A stretch of DNA of 64,000 nucleotides from Psychroserpens luteus (GCF_015319355.1 NZ_JADILU010000010.1:23951-87950), one strand, 5' to 3'. Counted from the first letter of the stretch, positions 55,214 to 63,857 are shown. Translations and numbers: made by a program. The notes: generated by a model from the sequence alone, not told the origin.

Positions 55214-56389
55214 TTACTGTTTCAGTCGATTGTATTTTTTTAAGGTTTCTATCAGCAAATCATGTGGTAAAGCATATGCTTTATTACCATTAATTCCTTC
55301 CATAGTTTCGGCTGCTACCATTGCATTTATAATTGCTTCCTCAACAGCTTGAACAGTTGCTTCAAAAACTGGCATTAATTGATCATTTGGCATTGATTGC
55401 ACTGTTGTAGTTTCGTCACGATTAAATGCTTGTTCATTGGCAGTTGAGAAGGCTAAAAAAATATCTCCAGAGCCATTACTTCCTCGTCCACCAACAATAC
55501 CAATACCTAAAGGAATTCTTTGAGCAATTCTTTTTAATTGATGTGGTAAAAGAGGAGCATCTGTTGCTATAATTACGATAATAGATCCATCTCCTTCTTG
55601 TCTCCTAGATTTTGGAGGAGCATTAAATTTATAGTTTAAGGTATCTTTTAATTCCATTCCAACAGGAACACCAGCGATTGATAAGTTTCTTTTTGCTCCA
55701 AAATTAGATTGAACAATGGCTCCAATAGTATAAGTTGAATCTTTAATTTTAATAACTCTGGAAGAAGTTCCTGTTCCTCCTTTAAAACCTAAACACATCA
55801 TTCCAGTTCCTCCACCAACATTTCCTTCTTCAATCTTTCCGGTTGATGAATTTTCTATAGCTTCTAAAACATTTTCTTCTTTGACATGAAAACCATAAAT
55901 ATCATTTAGGAAACCATCATAAGTTTCTGCAACTACAGGATAGGTATACCACCAATCTTCTCCACTATACCAATCTGTATCTACATACCATTTTAATATT
56001 GCATCTCTAACAACTCCAACACTATTTGTGTTGGTTATCATAATTGGAGTTTCTAAAAAACCAGATTCGGTAACCCAAGTTGTACCTGTCATCTCTCCAT
56101 TACCATTAAGACTATACCAATTGGCATAAACCGGACTAAATTTTTTTGCTTTTCCTCTCGGAAATATTGCAGTAACACCAGTTCTTACAGGTCCTTTGCC
56201 TACAACGTTTTCTCCTTTTCCAGAAATCATAGTACTATATCCTACTTCAACTCCTTCAACATCCGTAATAGCATTAAATTCTCCTGTTTCACCTACAAAA
56301 GGAATCCCTAAATCTCTTGCTCTTGGTTTTTGACTGTAAGATTGGAAACAAATGAGCATTACTATAAAAGCTATAATTGTTCTTTTCAT
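55214..56389 (-). CDS. P1-family (DmpA-like) self-processing peptidase, exported
   Basis: A 391-aa exported protein from MKRTIIAF (signal peptide to about residue 20); the frame is open ten codons further. Peptidase family P1 (DmpA, L-aminopeptidase/D-esterase) is an Ntn-like fold that cleaves itself before the nucleophile. Here GDGS at 266-269 places the cleavage between Gly268 and Ser269, followed by the conserved IIVIIATDAPL. GGGTGMMCLGFKGG forms the oxyanion region. It probably releases N-terminal residues from peptides in the periplasm. Single gene. Confidence 0.9.
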   Translation of the reverse strand: MKRTIIAFIVMLICFQSYSQKPRARDLGIPFVGETGEFNAITDVEGVEVGYSTMISGKGENVVGKGPVRTGVTAIFPRGKAKKFSPVYANWYSLNGNGEMTGTTWVTESGFLETPIMITNTNSVGVVRDAILKWYVDTDWYSGEDWWYTYPVVAETYDGFLNDIYGFHVKEENVLEAIENSSTGKIEEGNVGGGTGMMCLGFKGGTGTSSRVIKIKDSTYTIGAIVQSNFGAKRNLSIAGVPVGMELKDTLNYKFNAPPKSRRQEGDGSIIVIIATDAPLLPHQLKRIAQRIPLGIGIVGGRGSNGSGDIFLAFSTANEQAFNRDETTTVQSMPNDQLMPVFEATVQAVEEAIINAMVAAETMEGINGNKAYALPHDLLIETLKKYNRLKQ

Positions 56390-56621
56390 GTTGATTGTCT
56401 TTTTAGATGGTAAAACCATTTTGATAAGATTAGTTACGTAGTTACGTAGTTAAGTACGTAATTTAGTAAAAAAAACATATAAAAACAGGAAGACTCTTAA
56501 TTTAAGAATATGTAAATAATTTATAGACAGTTAATTAGGTGTACATGTTTTAAGTTTTCAATTTTATTTCATCAATAGCAAAGAGTACTAGAAAAACGAG
56601 AAATAAGATCAATTAATCTTG

Positions 56622-57005
56622 TTAGATATCATCATTTATTTCAATCCAATATCCATTTGTATCTTGAAAGTAAACTTGTCTAATCCCATCTTTTCTAACA
56701 TAATTTTTGTTTGGTGTATTACGCCAGTCTGAGTAGTCAATTTTTAAATCTACTAAATGTTTTACGAATGAATTCATGTTAGATGTTGCCAAAGCAAAAT
56801 GGACAGCCTTGTTGATTTTTATTTCGGTATTTGGATTCGGAATCAGATGAAGTTGTTTGCCTTCTCCTAAAGATAACCATCTCGTCTTAGAGTCTGAAGC
56901 TGTATTTTTAATTTCTTTTAGATGAAGTACCATTTGATAAAATTCAACAGATTCGTTGACATCCTTTACGGAAAGCGCTATGTGATTGAATGAAAAAGTA
57001 TGCAT
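56622..57005 (-). CDS. VOC-superfamily (glyoxalase/bleomycin-resistance-like) protein
   Basis: A 127-aa protein with the paired beta-alpha-beta-beta-beta modules of the vicinal oxygen chelate fold: HIALSVKDVNESVEFYQMVL and KAVHFALATSNMNSFVKHL, ending IRQVYFQDTNGYWIEIND. The candidate metal ligands are the His in NHIAL, the His in KQLHLI, the His in AVHFAL and the Glu in WIEIN, so a metal site is plausible. The reaction is unknown. It lies 53 bp downstream of a methyltransferase gene, likely the same transcript. Confidence 0.85.
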   Translation of the reverse strand: MHTFSFNHIALSVKDVNESVEFYQMVLHLKEIKNTASDSKTRWLSLGEGKQLHLIPNPNTEIKINKAVHFALATSNMNSFVKHLVDLKIDYSDWRNTPNKNYVRKDGIRQVYFQDTNGYWIEINDDI

Positions 57006-57058
57006 TTATTTATAAATTATTATGTTTAAATATCTGTATTGATATTATAATGATATTC

Positions 57059-57841
57059 TTATTTGTCATCTCTGTTGTTGTTACAAACAAAGATCTGTTT
57101 TTCTGAATTATCATTAAATGCTTCTTTTTCAAAACCTCCAAACTTATGAGTAATGTTAAAACCATTCGATTCTAGATATGAATCTAATTCTTGGGGAAAA
57201 AACAGTCTCATGTCTAAATTTTGAATAGAATCAAACTTTCCATTGATGTAATAATGCCATTCTATGCGATTGATCTGAGTTTTATTTTCATATCGCATGA
57301 TCTGCTTTATCAATATTTCTCTTCCGTCGTTTGTTGTGTATTCAGCAATTTCTTTTATTTCTTTTTCACCTTCAACAATAAATTGAATATTGGGATTAAA
57401 GCAATCTAACAGAAATGAACCTCCTTTTTTGAGATGATTTTTAACCACATTGAATGCCTTAAATAAATCTTCATTTTTATATAAATGATGGATTGAATTG
57501 AATGGAATAAAAATAAGGTCGTATTCATCTCGTAAATCTAAAGTTCTAATATCTGCTTCAATAAATTCAATTTTTAATTTTTCTTCGGAAGCTTTTACTC
57601 TTGCTTGTTCAAGCATTGAAGATGTATAATCTACTCCAGTAATATGATATCCATCCTTTGCAATTGGAATCGTCAATCTGCCAGTACCACAACAAAGTTC
57701 AAGTATACGAGCATCTTTGTTTTTTGGCAACCACTGTTTGTAGAATTGTAAATCAGCTAGGTTGGTATTCATTCCATCATAGATGTTTGCATCATAAATT
57801 AAATCACCTACTTTATAATTATTATTTATTTTATTCTTCAA
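57059..57841 (-). CDS. Class I SAM-dependent methyltransferase
   Basis: A 260-aa Rossmann-fold methyltransferase. Motif I is ILELCCGTGRLTIPIA, motif II includes GVDYTSSMLEQAR, and IEADIRTLDL and DLIFIPFNSIHHL follow. Similar to Methyltransf_25-type proteins with a C-terminal beta domain (LIKQIMRYENKTQINRIEW). The substrate is unknown. It precedes the VOC protein and may share its transcript. It starts a run of accessory genes. Confidence 0.87.
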   Translation of the reverse strand: MKNKINNNYKVGDLIYDANIYDGMNTNLADLQFYKQWLPKNKDARILELCCGTGRLTIPIAKDGYHITGVDYTSSMLEQARVKASEEKLKIEFIEADIRTLDLRDEYDLIFIPFNSIHHLYKNEDLFKAFNVVKNHLKKGGSFLLDCFNPNIQFIVEGEKEIKEIAEYTTNDGREILIKQIMRYENKTQINRIEWHYYINGKFDSIQNLDMRLFFPQELDSYLESNGFNITHKFGGFEKEAFNDNSEKQIFVCNNNRDDK

Positions 57842-58057
57842 AATCTATGGATTATTTATCTGTTATTTTATGATTATCACAGTTAAAATTATGTGTAATT
57901 CTATCAAAAAGGTGATTGTTTACAAAGGGTTGATGTAACAAAAGTAAAGTGTTTGGTGCAAGAATTTTCCTAAGAAAAAAATAAAAGCAAGCAAACAAAA
58001 TTATTAACATTGGTTAAACTAAATTTAGCAATAAATTATGTGAAATGTAACCTACAG

Positions 58058-58750
58058 TTAATCTTTTTTAGAATGATTTTTAAACACCGTTAGCTTTAAT
58101 GTTTCTTCAGAATCTTCTAAAATCAAAATTTTATAATTCTTCCATTCTATAAAATGTTTTTTCTCCTCATATTTATTTAATGACATAAAAGACATGATTT
58201 TTTGATCATTTTCTTCTGATAACAAAATACGATATATATTAAAGGCATCTGTTTGATCTCCATTTATATCTACAGACGATTCTCCAATACAATCTTTAAA
58301 AATAATTGTAAGGTTCTCAATAATAGCTTTTTGTCCTAAATCAACAAACATTGTTTTTCCGAAATCTAACTTTTCAACAACTAGCGCAACGTCTTCTTCA
58401 TTAATTTTTAAATCAAAAGAATAGTTTTGATATGCTTTTGGATAATTTATTTTTTTATGACTATTTGATACATGAAAATACCAGAGAAAAGTAGTGTATT
58501 TAGTATTATTTTCAATTACATTTAATTCTAGTTGAATATATGGCGCGTCTTTGTTTATTGGTTTTGACTGAATGAATAGATTGACAGGTTCTATGACTAA
58601 TTCTTTAAATGAAATGTTAGGATTTTTTCCAATTTTTAGAGGTATTGTAATAGAATTATTTGTCATATTCTTTTCTGATTGAGCATATCCTGTAAATTGA
58701 AAGAATACAAATAGTAAAATCAATATATTCATTTGAAAAATCTTCATCAT
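58058..58750 (-). CDS. Exported hypothetical protein
   Basis: A 230-aa protein with signal peptide (NILILLFVFFQFTGYAQ). The mature part is mostly beta strands with an immunity- or adhesin-like polar surface. No motif is recognised and no membrane helix follows the signal. Very AT-rich compared with housekeeping genes, and in a stretch of accessory genes. Function unknown. Confidence 0.6.
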   Translation of the reverse strand: MMKIFQMNILILLFVFFQFTGYAQSEKNMTNNSITIPLKIGKNPNISFKELVIEPVNLFIQSKPINKDAPYIQLELNVIENNTKYTTFLWYFHVSNSHKKINYPKAYQNYSFDLKINEEDVALVVEKLDFGKTMFVDLGQKAIIENLTIIFKDCIGESSVDINGDQTDAFNIYRILLSEENDQKIMSFMSLNKYEEKKHFIEWKNYKILILEDSEETLKLTVFKNHSKKD

Positions 58751-58839
58751 GAGATGCGTTTTAATTGTAAAGCTCTTAATTTTATTTAAGTAATTACTTA
58801 TAAGGATTTTTGCTATTTATTCACAAAAGTAATTTATCG

Positions 58840-59211
58840 TTAAAAAAGTCTGTCAAATTTGAATGCTAATATATAATAAAGCATTCCAGCTGTAACCAAA
58901 AAATGAATTCCGAAGCCAATATAATTTATGATTTTCACATAGGTTTTTTTATGAAAACCTATAATAGAGTAGAGGGCAAATATAAAAATACAAGCTTCCA
59001 GAACTATTACTAATAATTCTCTAAATTCAAAGTTATGTTGTTTTATATTCAAGCTACTGATCACCCAGAAAATAAATACACCTATCACAATAATCGCATT
59101 TAAATAAGAAATTATTAAAGCTGTTTTTTGCATTTTATATCCTATAATAATACTTGCTAAATGGCAAATTAAGACAATAATCATTGCTGTGATTATGTTT
59201 ATGTCATTCAT
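58840..59211 (-). CDS. Four-helix hypothetical membrane protein
   Basis: A 123-aa protein with four hydrophobic helices (about 5-25, 30-52, 66-86, 98-118) and short basic loops (KMQKT, HKKTYVK). No family recognised. Orphan gene in the accessory region; the stop lies 90 bp from the upstream end of the exported hypothetical gene. Confidence 0.55.
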   Translation of the reverse strand: MNDINIITAMIIVLICHLASIIIGYKMQKTALIISYLNAIIVIGVFIFWVISSLNIKQHNFEFRELLVIVLEACIFIFALYSIIGFHKKTYVKIINYIGFGIHFLVTAGMLYYILAFKFDRLF

Positions 59212-59375
59212 AACTATTCATTGGTGTTTTCATTTTTTAATGATTGTTGTTAATGTATGTGATTTCGTTATTTATTTTTAAGTTTAACGTCAATCATTTG
59301 TTTTCAATAAATTTAGCTTTTGATTTTTCATTTTGCATTATTCAGTCGAAAATAGCATCAAAACCAATGCTTCTG

Positions 59376-60212
59376 CTATTTTTTGTATACATTTTTATAA
59401 GTTGTTTTTTCTACATCAAACTCTTTATATAAATTCCCATGTCTATTGATTATCTGAAACTTATTTTCAATCCATTTAGTTTTGTATAAATTATTATAGA
59501 AGTCATAAACTCTATTTTTTAAAAGATGTTCTTCAAAGAATACAACTCCATTTTTATCAGTTAAATTAATGTAAGCATTTTGTCCGTTTTCGTCAATTTT
59601 GTAAATAATTAAAGCTCTACAATCACGTTTTCTATTCCATTTACAAAGTTTTTTGTCCTCTGTCATATATTCAAATCCGATGTCTCTTATTTTATTTGTA
59701 ATTTCAATTAATGTATTGGCTTTTTCTTGATTGTGCATTAGAATATCTAATATAACTTTCTGTAATATTTTTAATATAATTCTATTCTTTTCGATTTGAC
59801 TTAATTCAAAATATTCAGAAAACTTAAATTGGCCATATGTATACTGAGCAAATCCGACTGCTGTTTCGCTATATTTAATGTCTGGAATTTCCGAAGTGAT
59901 TCTAATATTTAATTTTCCAATTCCATCAAATTCTAATTTATTTGGAATTAGATACCAAAATATGTCTTGAACAACTTTGGTAGTTTGGTTAAAATCTAAT
60001 TTGGTATATCCATTTGAAAATTCTTGCGAAAATTCACTTCCAATACTTATGTCTGTTAAATATTTGGCCATTTTATCAAATTGCTTACAAAGTGCTTTTG
60101 TATAATTAGTTGCTTGGTTAAGTGAGTAAGTTAGCAAAAGAAAACAAACCAGATAAAATTCTGAAGGATTTTCCGAGCACACAAAAAACAAGCAATTGTC
60201 TATACTTTCCAT
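59376..60212 (-). CDS. Hypothetical protein; N terminus overlaps a palindromic element
   Basis: The open frame is 278 aa and its first 13 bases overlap the phzF end. Residues about 3-40 (60093-60205) are read through an attC-like element, related at the DNA level to those at 22503 and 61135. That part happens to encode a hydrophobic run, EFYLVCFLLLTYSLNQ, which looks signal-peptide-like but lacks a basic start. An ATG at 60069-60071 (MAKYLTDISIG) would give a 231-aa cytoplasmic protein and may be the original start. The body has no recognised domain. Confidence 0.55.
   Translation of the reverse strand: MESIDNCLFFVCSENPSEFYLVCFLLLTYSLNQATNYTKALCKQFDKMAKYLTDISIGSEFSQEFSNGYTKLDFNQTTKVVQDIFWYLIPNKLEFDGIGKLNIRITSEIPDIKYSETAVGFAQYTYGQFKFSEYFELSQIEKNRIILKILQKVILDILMHNQEKANTLIEITNKIRDIGFEYMTEDKKLCKWNRKRDCRALIIYKIDENGQNAYINLTDKNGVVFFEEHLLKNRVYDFYNNLYKTKWIENKFQIINRHGNLYKEFDVEKTTYKNVYKK
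60093..60205. repeat. attC-like element (element B)
   Basis: Aligns by eye with element A (22503-22638) in the same orientation: TTTTGTATA, TAGTTG, GTTAAG, TTAGCAAA, ATTCTGAAGGATTTT and AAGCAATTGTCTATAC match the corresponding blocks of A. It lies just downstream of phzF on its coding strand and extends into the next gene. Confidence 0.5.
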
Positions 60213-61117
60213 TTGCCTTTACCAATATCAACAACTTGTCCACCAACTTTTAAGCTGTATTTCTCGTTTTCAATCTTTCCATCGAGATGTATAAATGATT
60301 TTCTCTCCATTTGAAATCCTTGTTCTACGATTGCAGATATTTTAGTTGATTTATTTTTTAATAAATAAGCAAGGAAACAACCATTTGCACTCCCTGTAGC
60401 TACATCTTCTATTAAATTTCCATTTTCGATACAAAACATTCTAGTATTGAAACTATTCGATTTTTCAAAAGTTTCGTCGGTAATAAGAAATAAAGAAGTA
60501 GATAGACCGGTTAGGCTATTGGTTTTATATTTCTTGTTTAGAGTTAAAAATTCTATAACTTTTCTTGAATCAAGTTTTACTTGATTGATTTTCTCTAAAT
60601 TGATAACAGGAATAATTATATATGGCAATCCTGTACTTATTTCTTCTATTGGTTTTTGGATATTCAAAACTTCTAATTGTATGCCTAATTCGTTAGCAAT
60701 TTCTTGATGTTTGTAAGTAGTGATAAAGTCTGGTTGGGATTGTTCCATTATAAAATAACTTTTATCAATATCATTAATAGTAGTTAAATCAATAGTAATA
60801 TTTGAATGCTTTAAATTGAGGGTTATACTTTTTTTTGGTTTTGGTAATAAGTATTTTGAAATAATAAAGGCAGTACCTAATGAGGGATGACCTGCAAAAG
60901 GCACTTCATATTCAGGTGTGAAAATTCTAATATTAAAACTTTCGTCGTTATGATTTTCTTTGATAAATGTTATTTCAGGAAAGTTTAATTCCTTTGCAAT
61001 ATTGAGCATATTTTCGGTAGAAACTTCATTTTTAAAATCAATAAAAACAGCTAATTGATTTCCTCCATATTTTAATGAAGTGAAAACATCTACTAAATAA
61101 TAATCTATTTCTGTCAT
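60200..61117 (-). CDS. PhzF-family isomerase/epimerase-like protein
   Basis: A 305-aa protein with the diaminopimelate epimerase-like fold of PhzF/YddE. YGGNQLAVF near residues 17-25 and the catalytic Glu48 in FPEITF are both present, followed by FAGHPSLGTAF and the C-terminal DVATGSANGCFLAYLL. Members isomerise or bind small acids; phenazine synthesis genes are absent here, so it is not evidence of phenazine production. It is flanked by two same-orientation palindromic elements (60093-60205 and 61135-61250), like a gene cassette. Confidence 0.9.
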   Translation of the reverse strand: MTEIDYYLVDVFTSLKYGGNQLAVFIDFKNEVSTENMLNIAKELNFPEITFIKENHNDESFNIRIFTPEYEVPFAGHPSLGTAFIISKYLLPKPKKSITLNLKHSNITIDLTTINDIDKSYFIMEQSQPDFITTYKHQEIANELGIQLEVLNIQKPIEEISTGLPYIIIPVINLEKINQVKLDSRKVIEFLTLNKKYKTNSLTGLSTSLFLITDETFEKSNSFNTRMFCIENGNLIEDVATGSANGCFLAYLLKNKSTKISAIVEQGFQMERKSFIHLDGKIENEKYSLKVGGQVVDIGKGKWKV

Positions 61118-61134
61118 TTTTTTAGCTTGCTGGT

Positions 61135-61250
61135 AACGTGTATGGATGGCTAAGTGGTTTAAATACCTAATTTAGTAAATACAAACCGAATAGAAAAACC
61201 GCAAGGATTTTTGTAAGTAGGCAAGAACTATCAATTATACATATGATTAA
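61135..61250. repeat. attC-like element (element C)
   Basis: Begins TAACGTGTATGG and contains CTAATTTAGTAAA, CCGCAAGGATTTTTG and CAATTATACAT, all shared with element A in order and orientation. Its right end lacks the GTTAGG core and abuts the IS110 remnant, so it is probably truncated. Confidence 0.55.
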
Positions 61251-61258
61251 AAGCCATA

Positions 61259-61639
61259 CCATGAATTGGTAAGAAAACAGCAATTATGGCTGTGAAATTA
61301 ATAGATGGTTTTGAGCGTTTTTCAAGTTCAGGTGAGTTATGTAGTTACGCAGGTCTAACATCAATGATTCGGCAAAGTGGGAGCAGTGTAAAAGGGCGAC
61401 CAAGAATTAGCAAAATGGGAAATCAAAAACTCAGAAATTTATTATTTATGTGCAGTTTCACAGCTTGTAAATATAACAAAGCATGCCGAGCACTTTATGA
61501 AAGGATCGTTGCCAAAGGAAAGAGTAAAAAACTGGCATTAATCGCAGTGTGTAATAAGCTATTAAAACAAGCCTTTGCCATTGCTAAATCAGGATTAATA
61601 TTTGATAATGAATATAAAAGTAAACTAACTAAAATTTAA
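61259..61639 (+). pseudogene. Remnant of an IS110-family transposase (C-terminal part)
   Basis: The frame encodes the C-terminal Transposase_20 domain of IS110/IS116/IS902 elements: the helix-hairpin-helix (A-I-P-stop-I-G-K-K-T-A), then ELCSYAGLTSMIRQSG, GNQKLRNLLFMCS and KLLKQAFAIAKSG. The expected IPGIGKK reads IP-stop-IGKK because GGA has become TGA. Everything upstream, including the catalytic DEDD domain, is gone. The longest ATG frame is 61286-61639 (117 aa). Non-functional relic. Confidence 0.85.
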
Positions 61640-61684
61640 TGGATTTTTACTTGTTTTTTAGCACAGTACTTTGTTGTGCTTTCG

Positions 61685-62407
61685 TTATTTAATTTCTTTA
61701 TCGATAGTCTCAACAAGTAGAAGAGCCTCTTCTTTATATTGTTTTAAATGACCTAAGTAGCCATTGAAATACAGTCCATAAAATGAAATTACTCTATTTC
61801 TATAATCAATAGATGAAAGTGCATATTTTACAAAGTCTTCATTAAATACAACTTTTTCATAATCTTCAAACCAAGTCATATTGTTTTTAAAATAGCTACG
61901 ATTTTCTTTGAAATCTATAATTACTTCTTGTAAAGCTACATCAATTTCAATGTTAAAGGAAGAATAAAAATTATTAATCTCTATTGTAAGACTATCTTGA
62001 TAGGAATTAAGAACTGTGCTATTTTGCTCTAATAAATTTAATCCTTTCGTTTTTAGTTTTATGTCTGGGAAGCCACCAAGAGTTCTAATACAACGGTTAC
62101 ATTTTAAATAATCATCATAGGTCATTTCCTTATTAATGACTCGTTTGAATAAACTGTCTCGAGATTTACTACCAACAAGTACTTTATCAATGGTTTCAAT
62201 ATCAGATAATAAATCACTTTGTATAATTGAATAAATACCTTTGATTGTATTATTAAGTTTACGATTCTCATTCCAATTACTAATTGAAAGCGCAATCAAA
62301 ATTCCAATTACGACAAGTACAATCTCTCCTAGAGCATATTTAAAATACTTTCCAGTTTTTCCTTCTGAAAGTAAATTTTGTCTAATTTTTCTAAAGAATT
62401 TTATCAT
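61685..62407 (-). CDS. DUF6090 family membrane-anchored protein
   Basis: A 240-aa protein opening with the typical DUF6090 sequence: IKFFRKIRQNLLSEGKT, a single helix EIVLVVIGILIALSI (about 29-45) and NWNENRK. The remainder is a helical periplasmic domain without known motif. These proteins are frequent, often in tandem, in flavobacterial genomes and are of unknown role. It is bounded by the IS110 relic on one side and a palindromic element on the other. Confidence 0.8.
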   Translation of the reverse strand: MIKFFRKIRQNLLSEGKTGKYFKYALGEIVLVVIGILIALSISNWNENRKLNNTIKGIYSIIQSDLLSDIETIDKVLVGSKSRDSLFKRVINKEMTYDDYLKCNRCIRTLGGFPDIKLKTKGLNLLEQNSTVLNSYQDSLTIEINNFYSSFNIEIDVALQEVIIDFKENRSYFKNNMTWFEDYEKVVFNEDFVKYALSSIDYRNRVISFYGLYFNGYLGHLKQYKEEALLLVETIDKEIK

Positions 62408-62430
62408 TGGTTAGTGGTTTGTCATAATGA

Positions 62431-62565
62431 AGCACAACGGTTAGTATATGAAAAGTAGGCGATTTCGAAGCACGAAACTTTCGGTTAAACACAAACTTTG
62501 ATAAAAGCCGAAAACCTTGAATTTAGCATTAATTCGCCTATTTTTTATATACATTGTTATGCTCT
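62431..62565. repeat. Long imperfect palindromic element, second subfamily
   Basis: AGCACAACGG...AGTAGGCGA at the left pairs with TCGCCTATTTTTTATAT...TTGTTATGCT at the right, about 25 to 30 bp per arm. A second inner inverted repeat lies in between (TTTCGGTT / AAGCCGAAA). It lies between two minus-strand accessory genes. The layout is attC-like, but its sequence differs from elements A-C. Confidence 0.6.
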
Positions 62566-62585
62566 GTTTTAATTCATTTCTTTTA

Positions 62586-63857
62586 TTAATCAAAAAGGTC
62601 TGATTTAGAAATCTGTCTTGAAATATCATCTAATTCGTTATAAACTCCATTATCATCGGCAGTTCCAAAAAAGGCTATCACTAAATTGCGAGAAGGTGAA
62701 ATGTAAAGACCTTGTCCGCTAAATCCACCTTTATAAAAATCTCCGTCTTCCATTACTTTGTCCCATTGATAAGTGTTGTGATGAACAACTTCTTTATCAA
62801 GTGTATAATTTTCAGAACTGTATGCAGTTACCAAGTGAGGACGACCTTGTTTTTGAATTTTATCAAAATATTCATTTGAAACGAAAGTATTATCACCTGA
62901 ACGACCATCGGTTAAAAACATATAACCAAATCGAGCTAAATCTCGAAGTGTAGAATTCATTCCTGCGTGAGAAATGCTAGTGCCATTTGTTTGAGTAATA
63001 AATGCATCAGATTCCGCACCTATTTTTCGCCAAATTTCACGTTCAATATTTTTCGCATAAGAAAGACCTGTGATTCTCTCTATGAGGCAAGAGAGAACGA
63101 ATGTGTTTATTGAAGTATATTCAAATATCTCTCCAGAGGGTTTTGCAGATGATAAGGTTTTAATGTGCTCAAAAGCATTGTCTGCGGTTTTTTCTGTTCG
63201 TTTTAAAAATCCTAGAGCTGCTTCAAATTGATAGTAACAAGTTTCAGGGTTTTCAAAAGCGCCATCAACCCATTCACGACAATCAATTCCTGAAGCCATA
63301 TCAAGAATGTCAATTATGGGTACACCTTCCCATCCAGACCCTTTAAGTTCAGGTAGATAATGTTCTATTGGTTTTGATACATCAAGTTGTTTCCTGTCTT
63401 CCAAAATTGCTATAAGAGTTGAAGCAAATACTTTAGACACTGACCAGTAAAGATGGCTATCGTTTGGAAACATTCTTGGGTAGGCTTCATATACAATACG
63501 GTCTCCTTGCAATATTATCATACCATCCACTTTATAGCTAGTTTTGACATAGTCTTGAAGTGTCATTTCTCCTAATTCAGAAGTAACAACAAATTCCTCG
63601 ATTTCTTTGCGGAAATCTTCTTTCAGGCTTTTAATATTTCCTTCTCTATTGATAATGGCGTGGGTCCAAAACTCAGGCATATTTAAAAATATATATCGAG
63701 ATATTTCACCTCCATCATCCCAATTATCCAAATTCCATTGCTTAAATACGGATTGAATTTCCTTATTTGAAAAACCATCATAAGTTTGAGCAAATAAATT
63801 TGAATATGGAACAATTAATAAAAGAAGTAATAGTCTGTAATATTTCATTTTTTTCAA
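62586..63857 (-). CDS. Exported serine hydrolase, class C beta-lactamase/penicillin-binding-like
   Basis: A 423-aa exported protein with signal peptide (YYRLLLLLLIVPYSNLFAQ). The catalytic SxxK is S139-V-S-K142 (YWSVSKVFAS). The second motif YxN/YTS is seen as FEYTSINTF. GKGGFSGQGLYISPS-like KGGFSGQGLYI near 385 may be the third (KTG/HTG equivalent). It belongs to the broad beta-lactamase-related esterase/peptidase group; no evidence of antibiotic resistance. It is the last intact gene before an IS3 end. Confidence 0.87.
   Translation of the reverse strand: MKKMKYYRLLLLLLIVPYSNLFAQTYDGFSNKEIQSVFKQWNLDNWDDGGEISRYIFLNMPEFWTHAIINREGNIKSLKEDFRKEIEEFVVTSELGEMTLQDYVKTSYKVDGMIILQGDRIVYEAYPRMFPNDSHLYWSVSKVFASTLIAILEDRKQLDVSKPIEHYLPELKGSGWEGVPIIDILDMASGIDCREWVDGAFENPETCYYQFEAALGFLKRTEKTADNAFEHIKTLSSAKPSGEIFEYTSINTFVLSCLIERITGLSYAKNIEREIWRKIGAESDAFITQTNGTSISHAGMNSTLRDLARFGYMFLTDGRSGDNTFVSNEYFDKIQKQGRPHLVTAYSSENYTLDKEVVHHNTYQWDKVMEDGDFYKGGFSGQGLYISPSRNLVIAFFGTADDNGVYNELDDISRQISKSDLFD

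Larger units (their letters stand above)
629..59896. repeat. Dispersed over-represented octamer TTCCGAAG / CTTCGGAA
   Basis: Hand count of exact copies, by start position. TTCCGAAG on +: 629, 1884, 6563, 11029, 18898, 21844, 22577, 27470, 30416, 31331, 38460, 42763, 45587, 46491, 47090, 58908, 59889. CTTCGGAA on +: 1822, 4097, 5852, 6373, 10414, 16648, 18171, 25231, 26471, 29714, 30621, 42324, 57584. Many extend to AATTTCCGAAG. They fall in genes in all reading frames and in spacers. None was seen between 31.4 and 38.4 kb or between 47.1 and 57.5 kb. Confidence 0.75.

Noticed and set aside
56434-56462. Short TACGTAGT-type tandem repeat
   Set aside because: Only about three imperfect 8-base units; too short to support a regulatory or repeat call.
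60200-61117. Phenazine biosynthesis locus
   Set aside because: Only a lone phzF homologue is present, and this family is widespread outside phenazine pathways.
62586-63857. Antibiotic-inactivating beta-lactamase
   Set aside because: Only the generic SxxK-type hydrolase motifs are present; this family is mostly esterases and peptidases.
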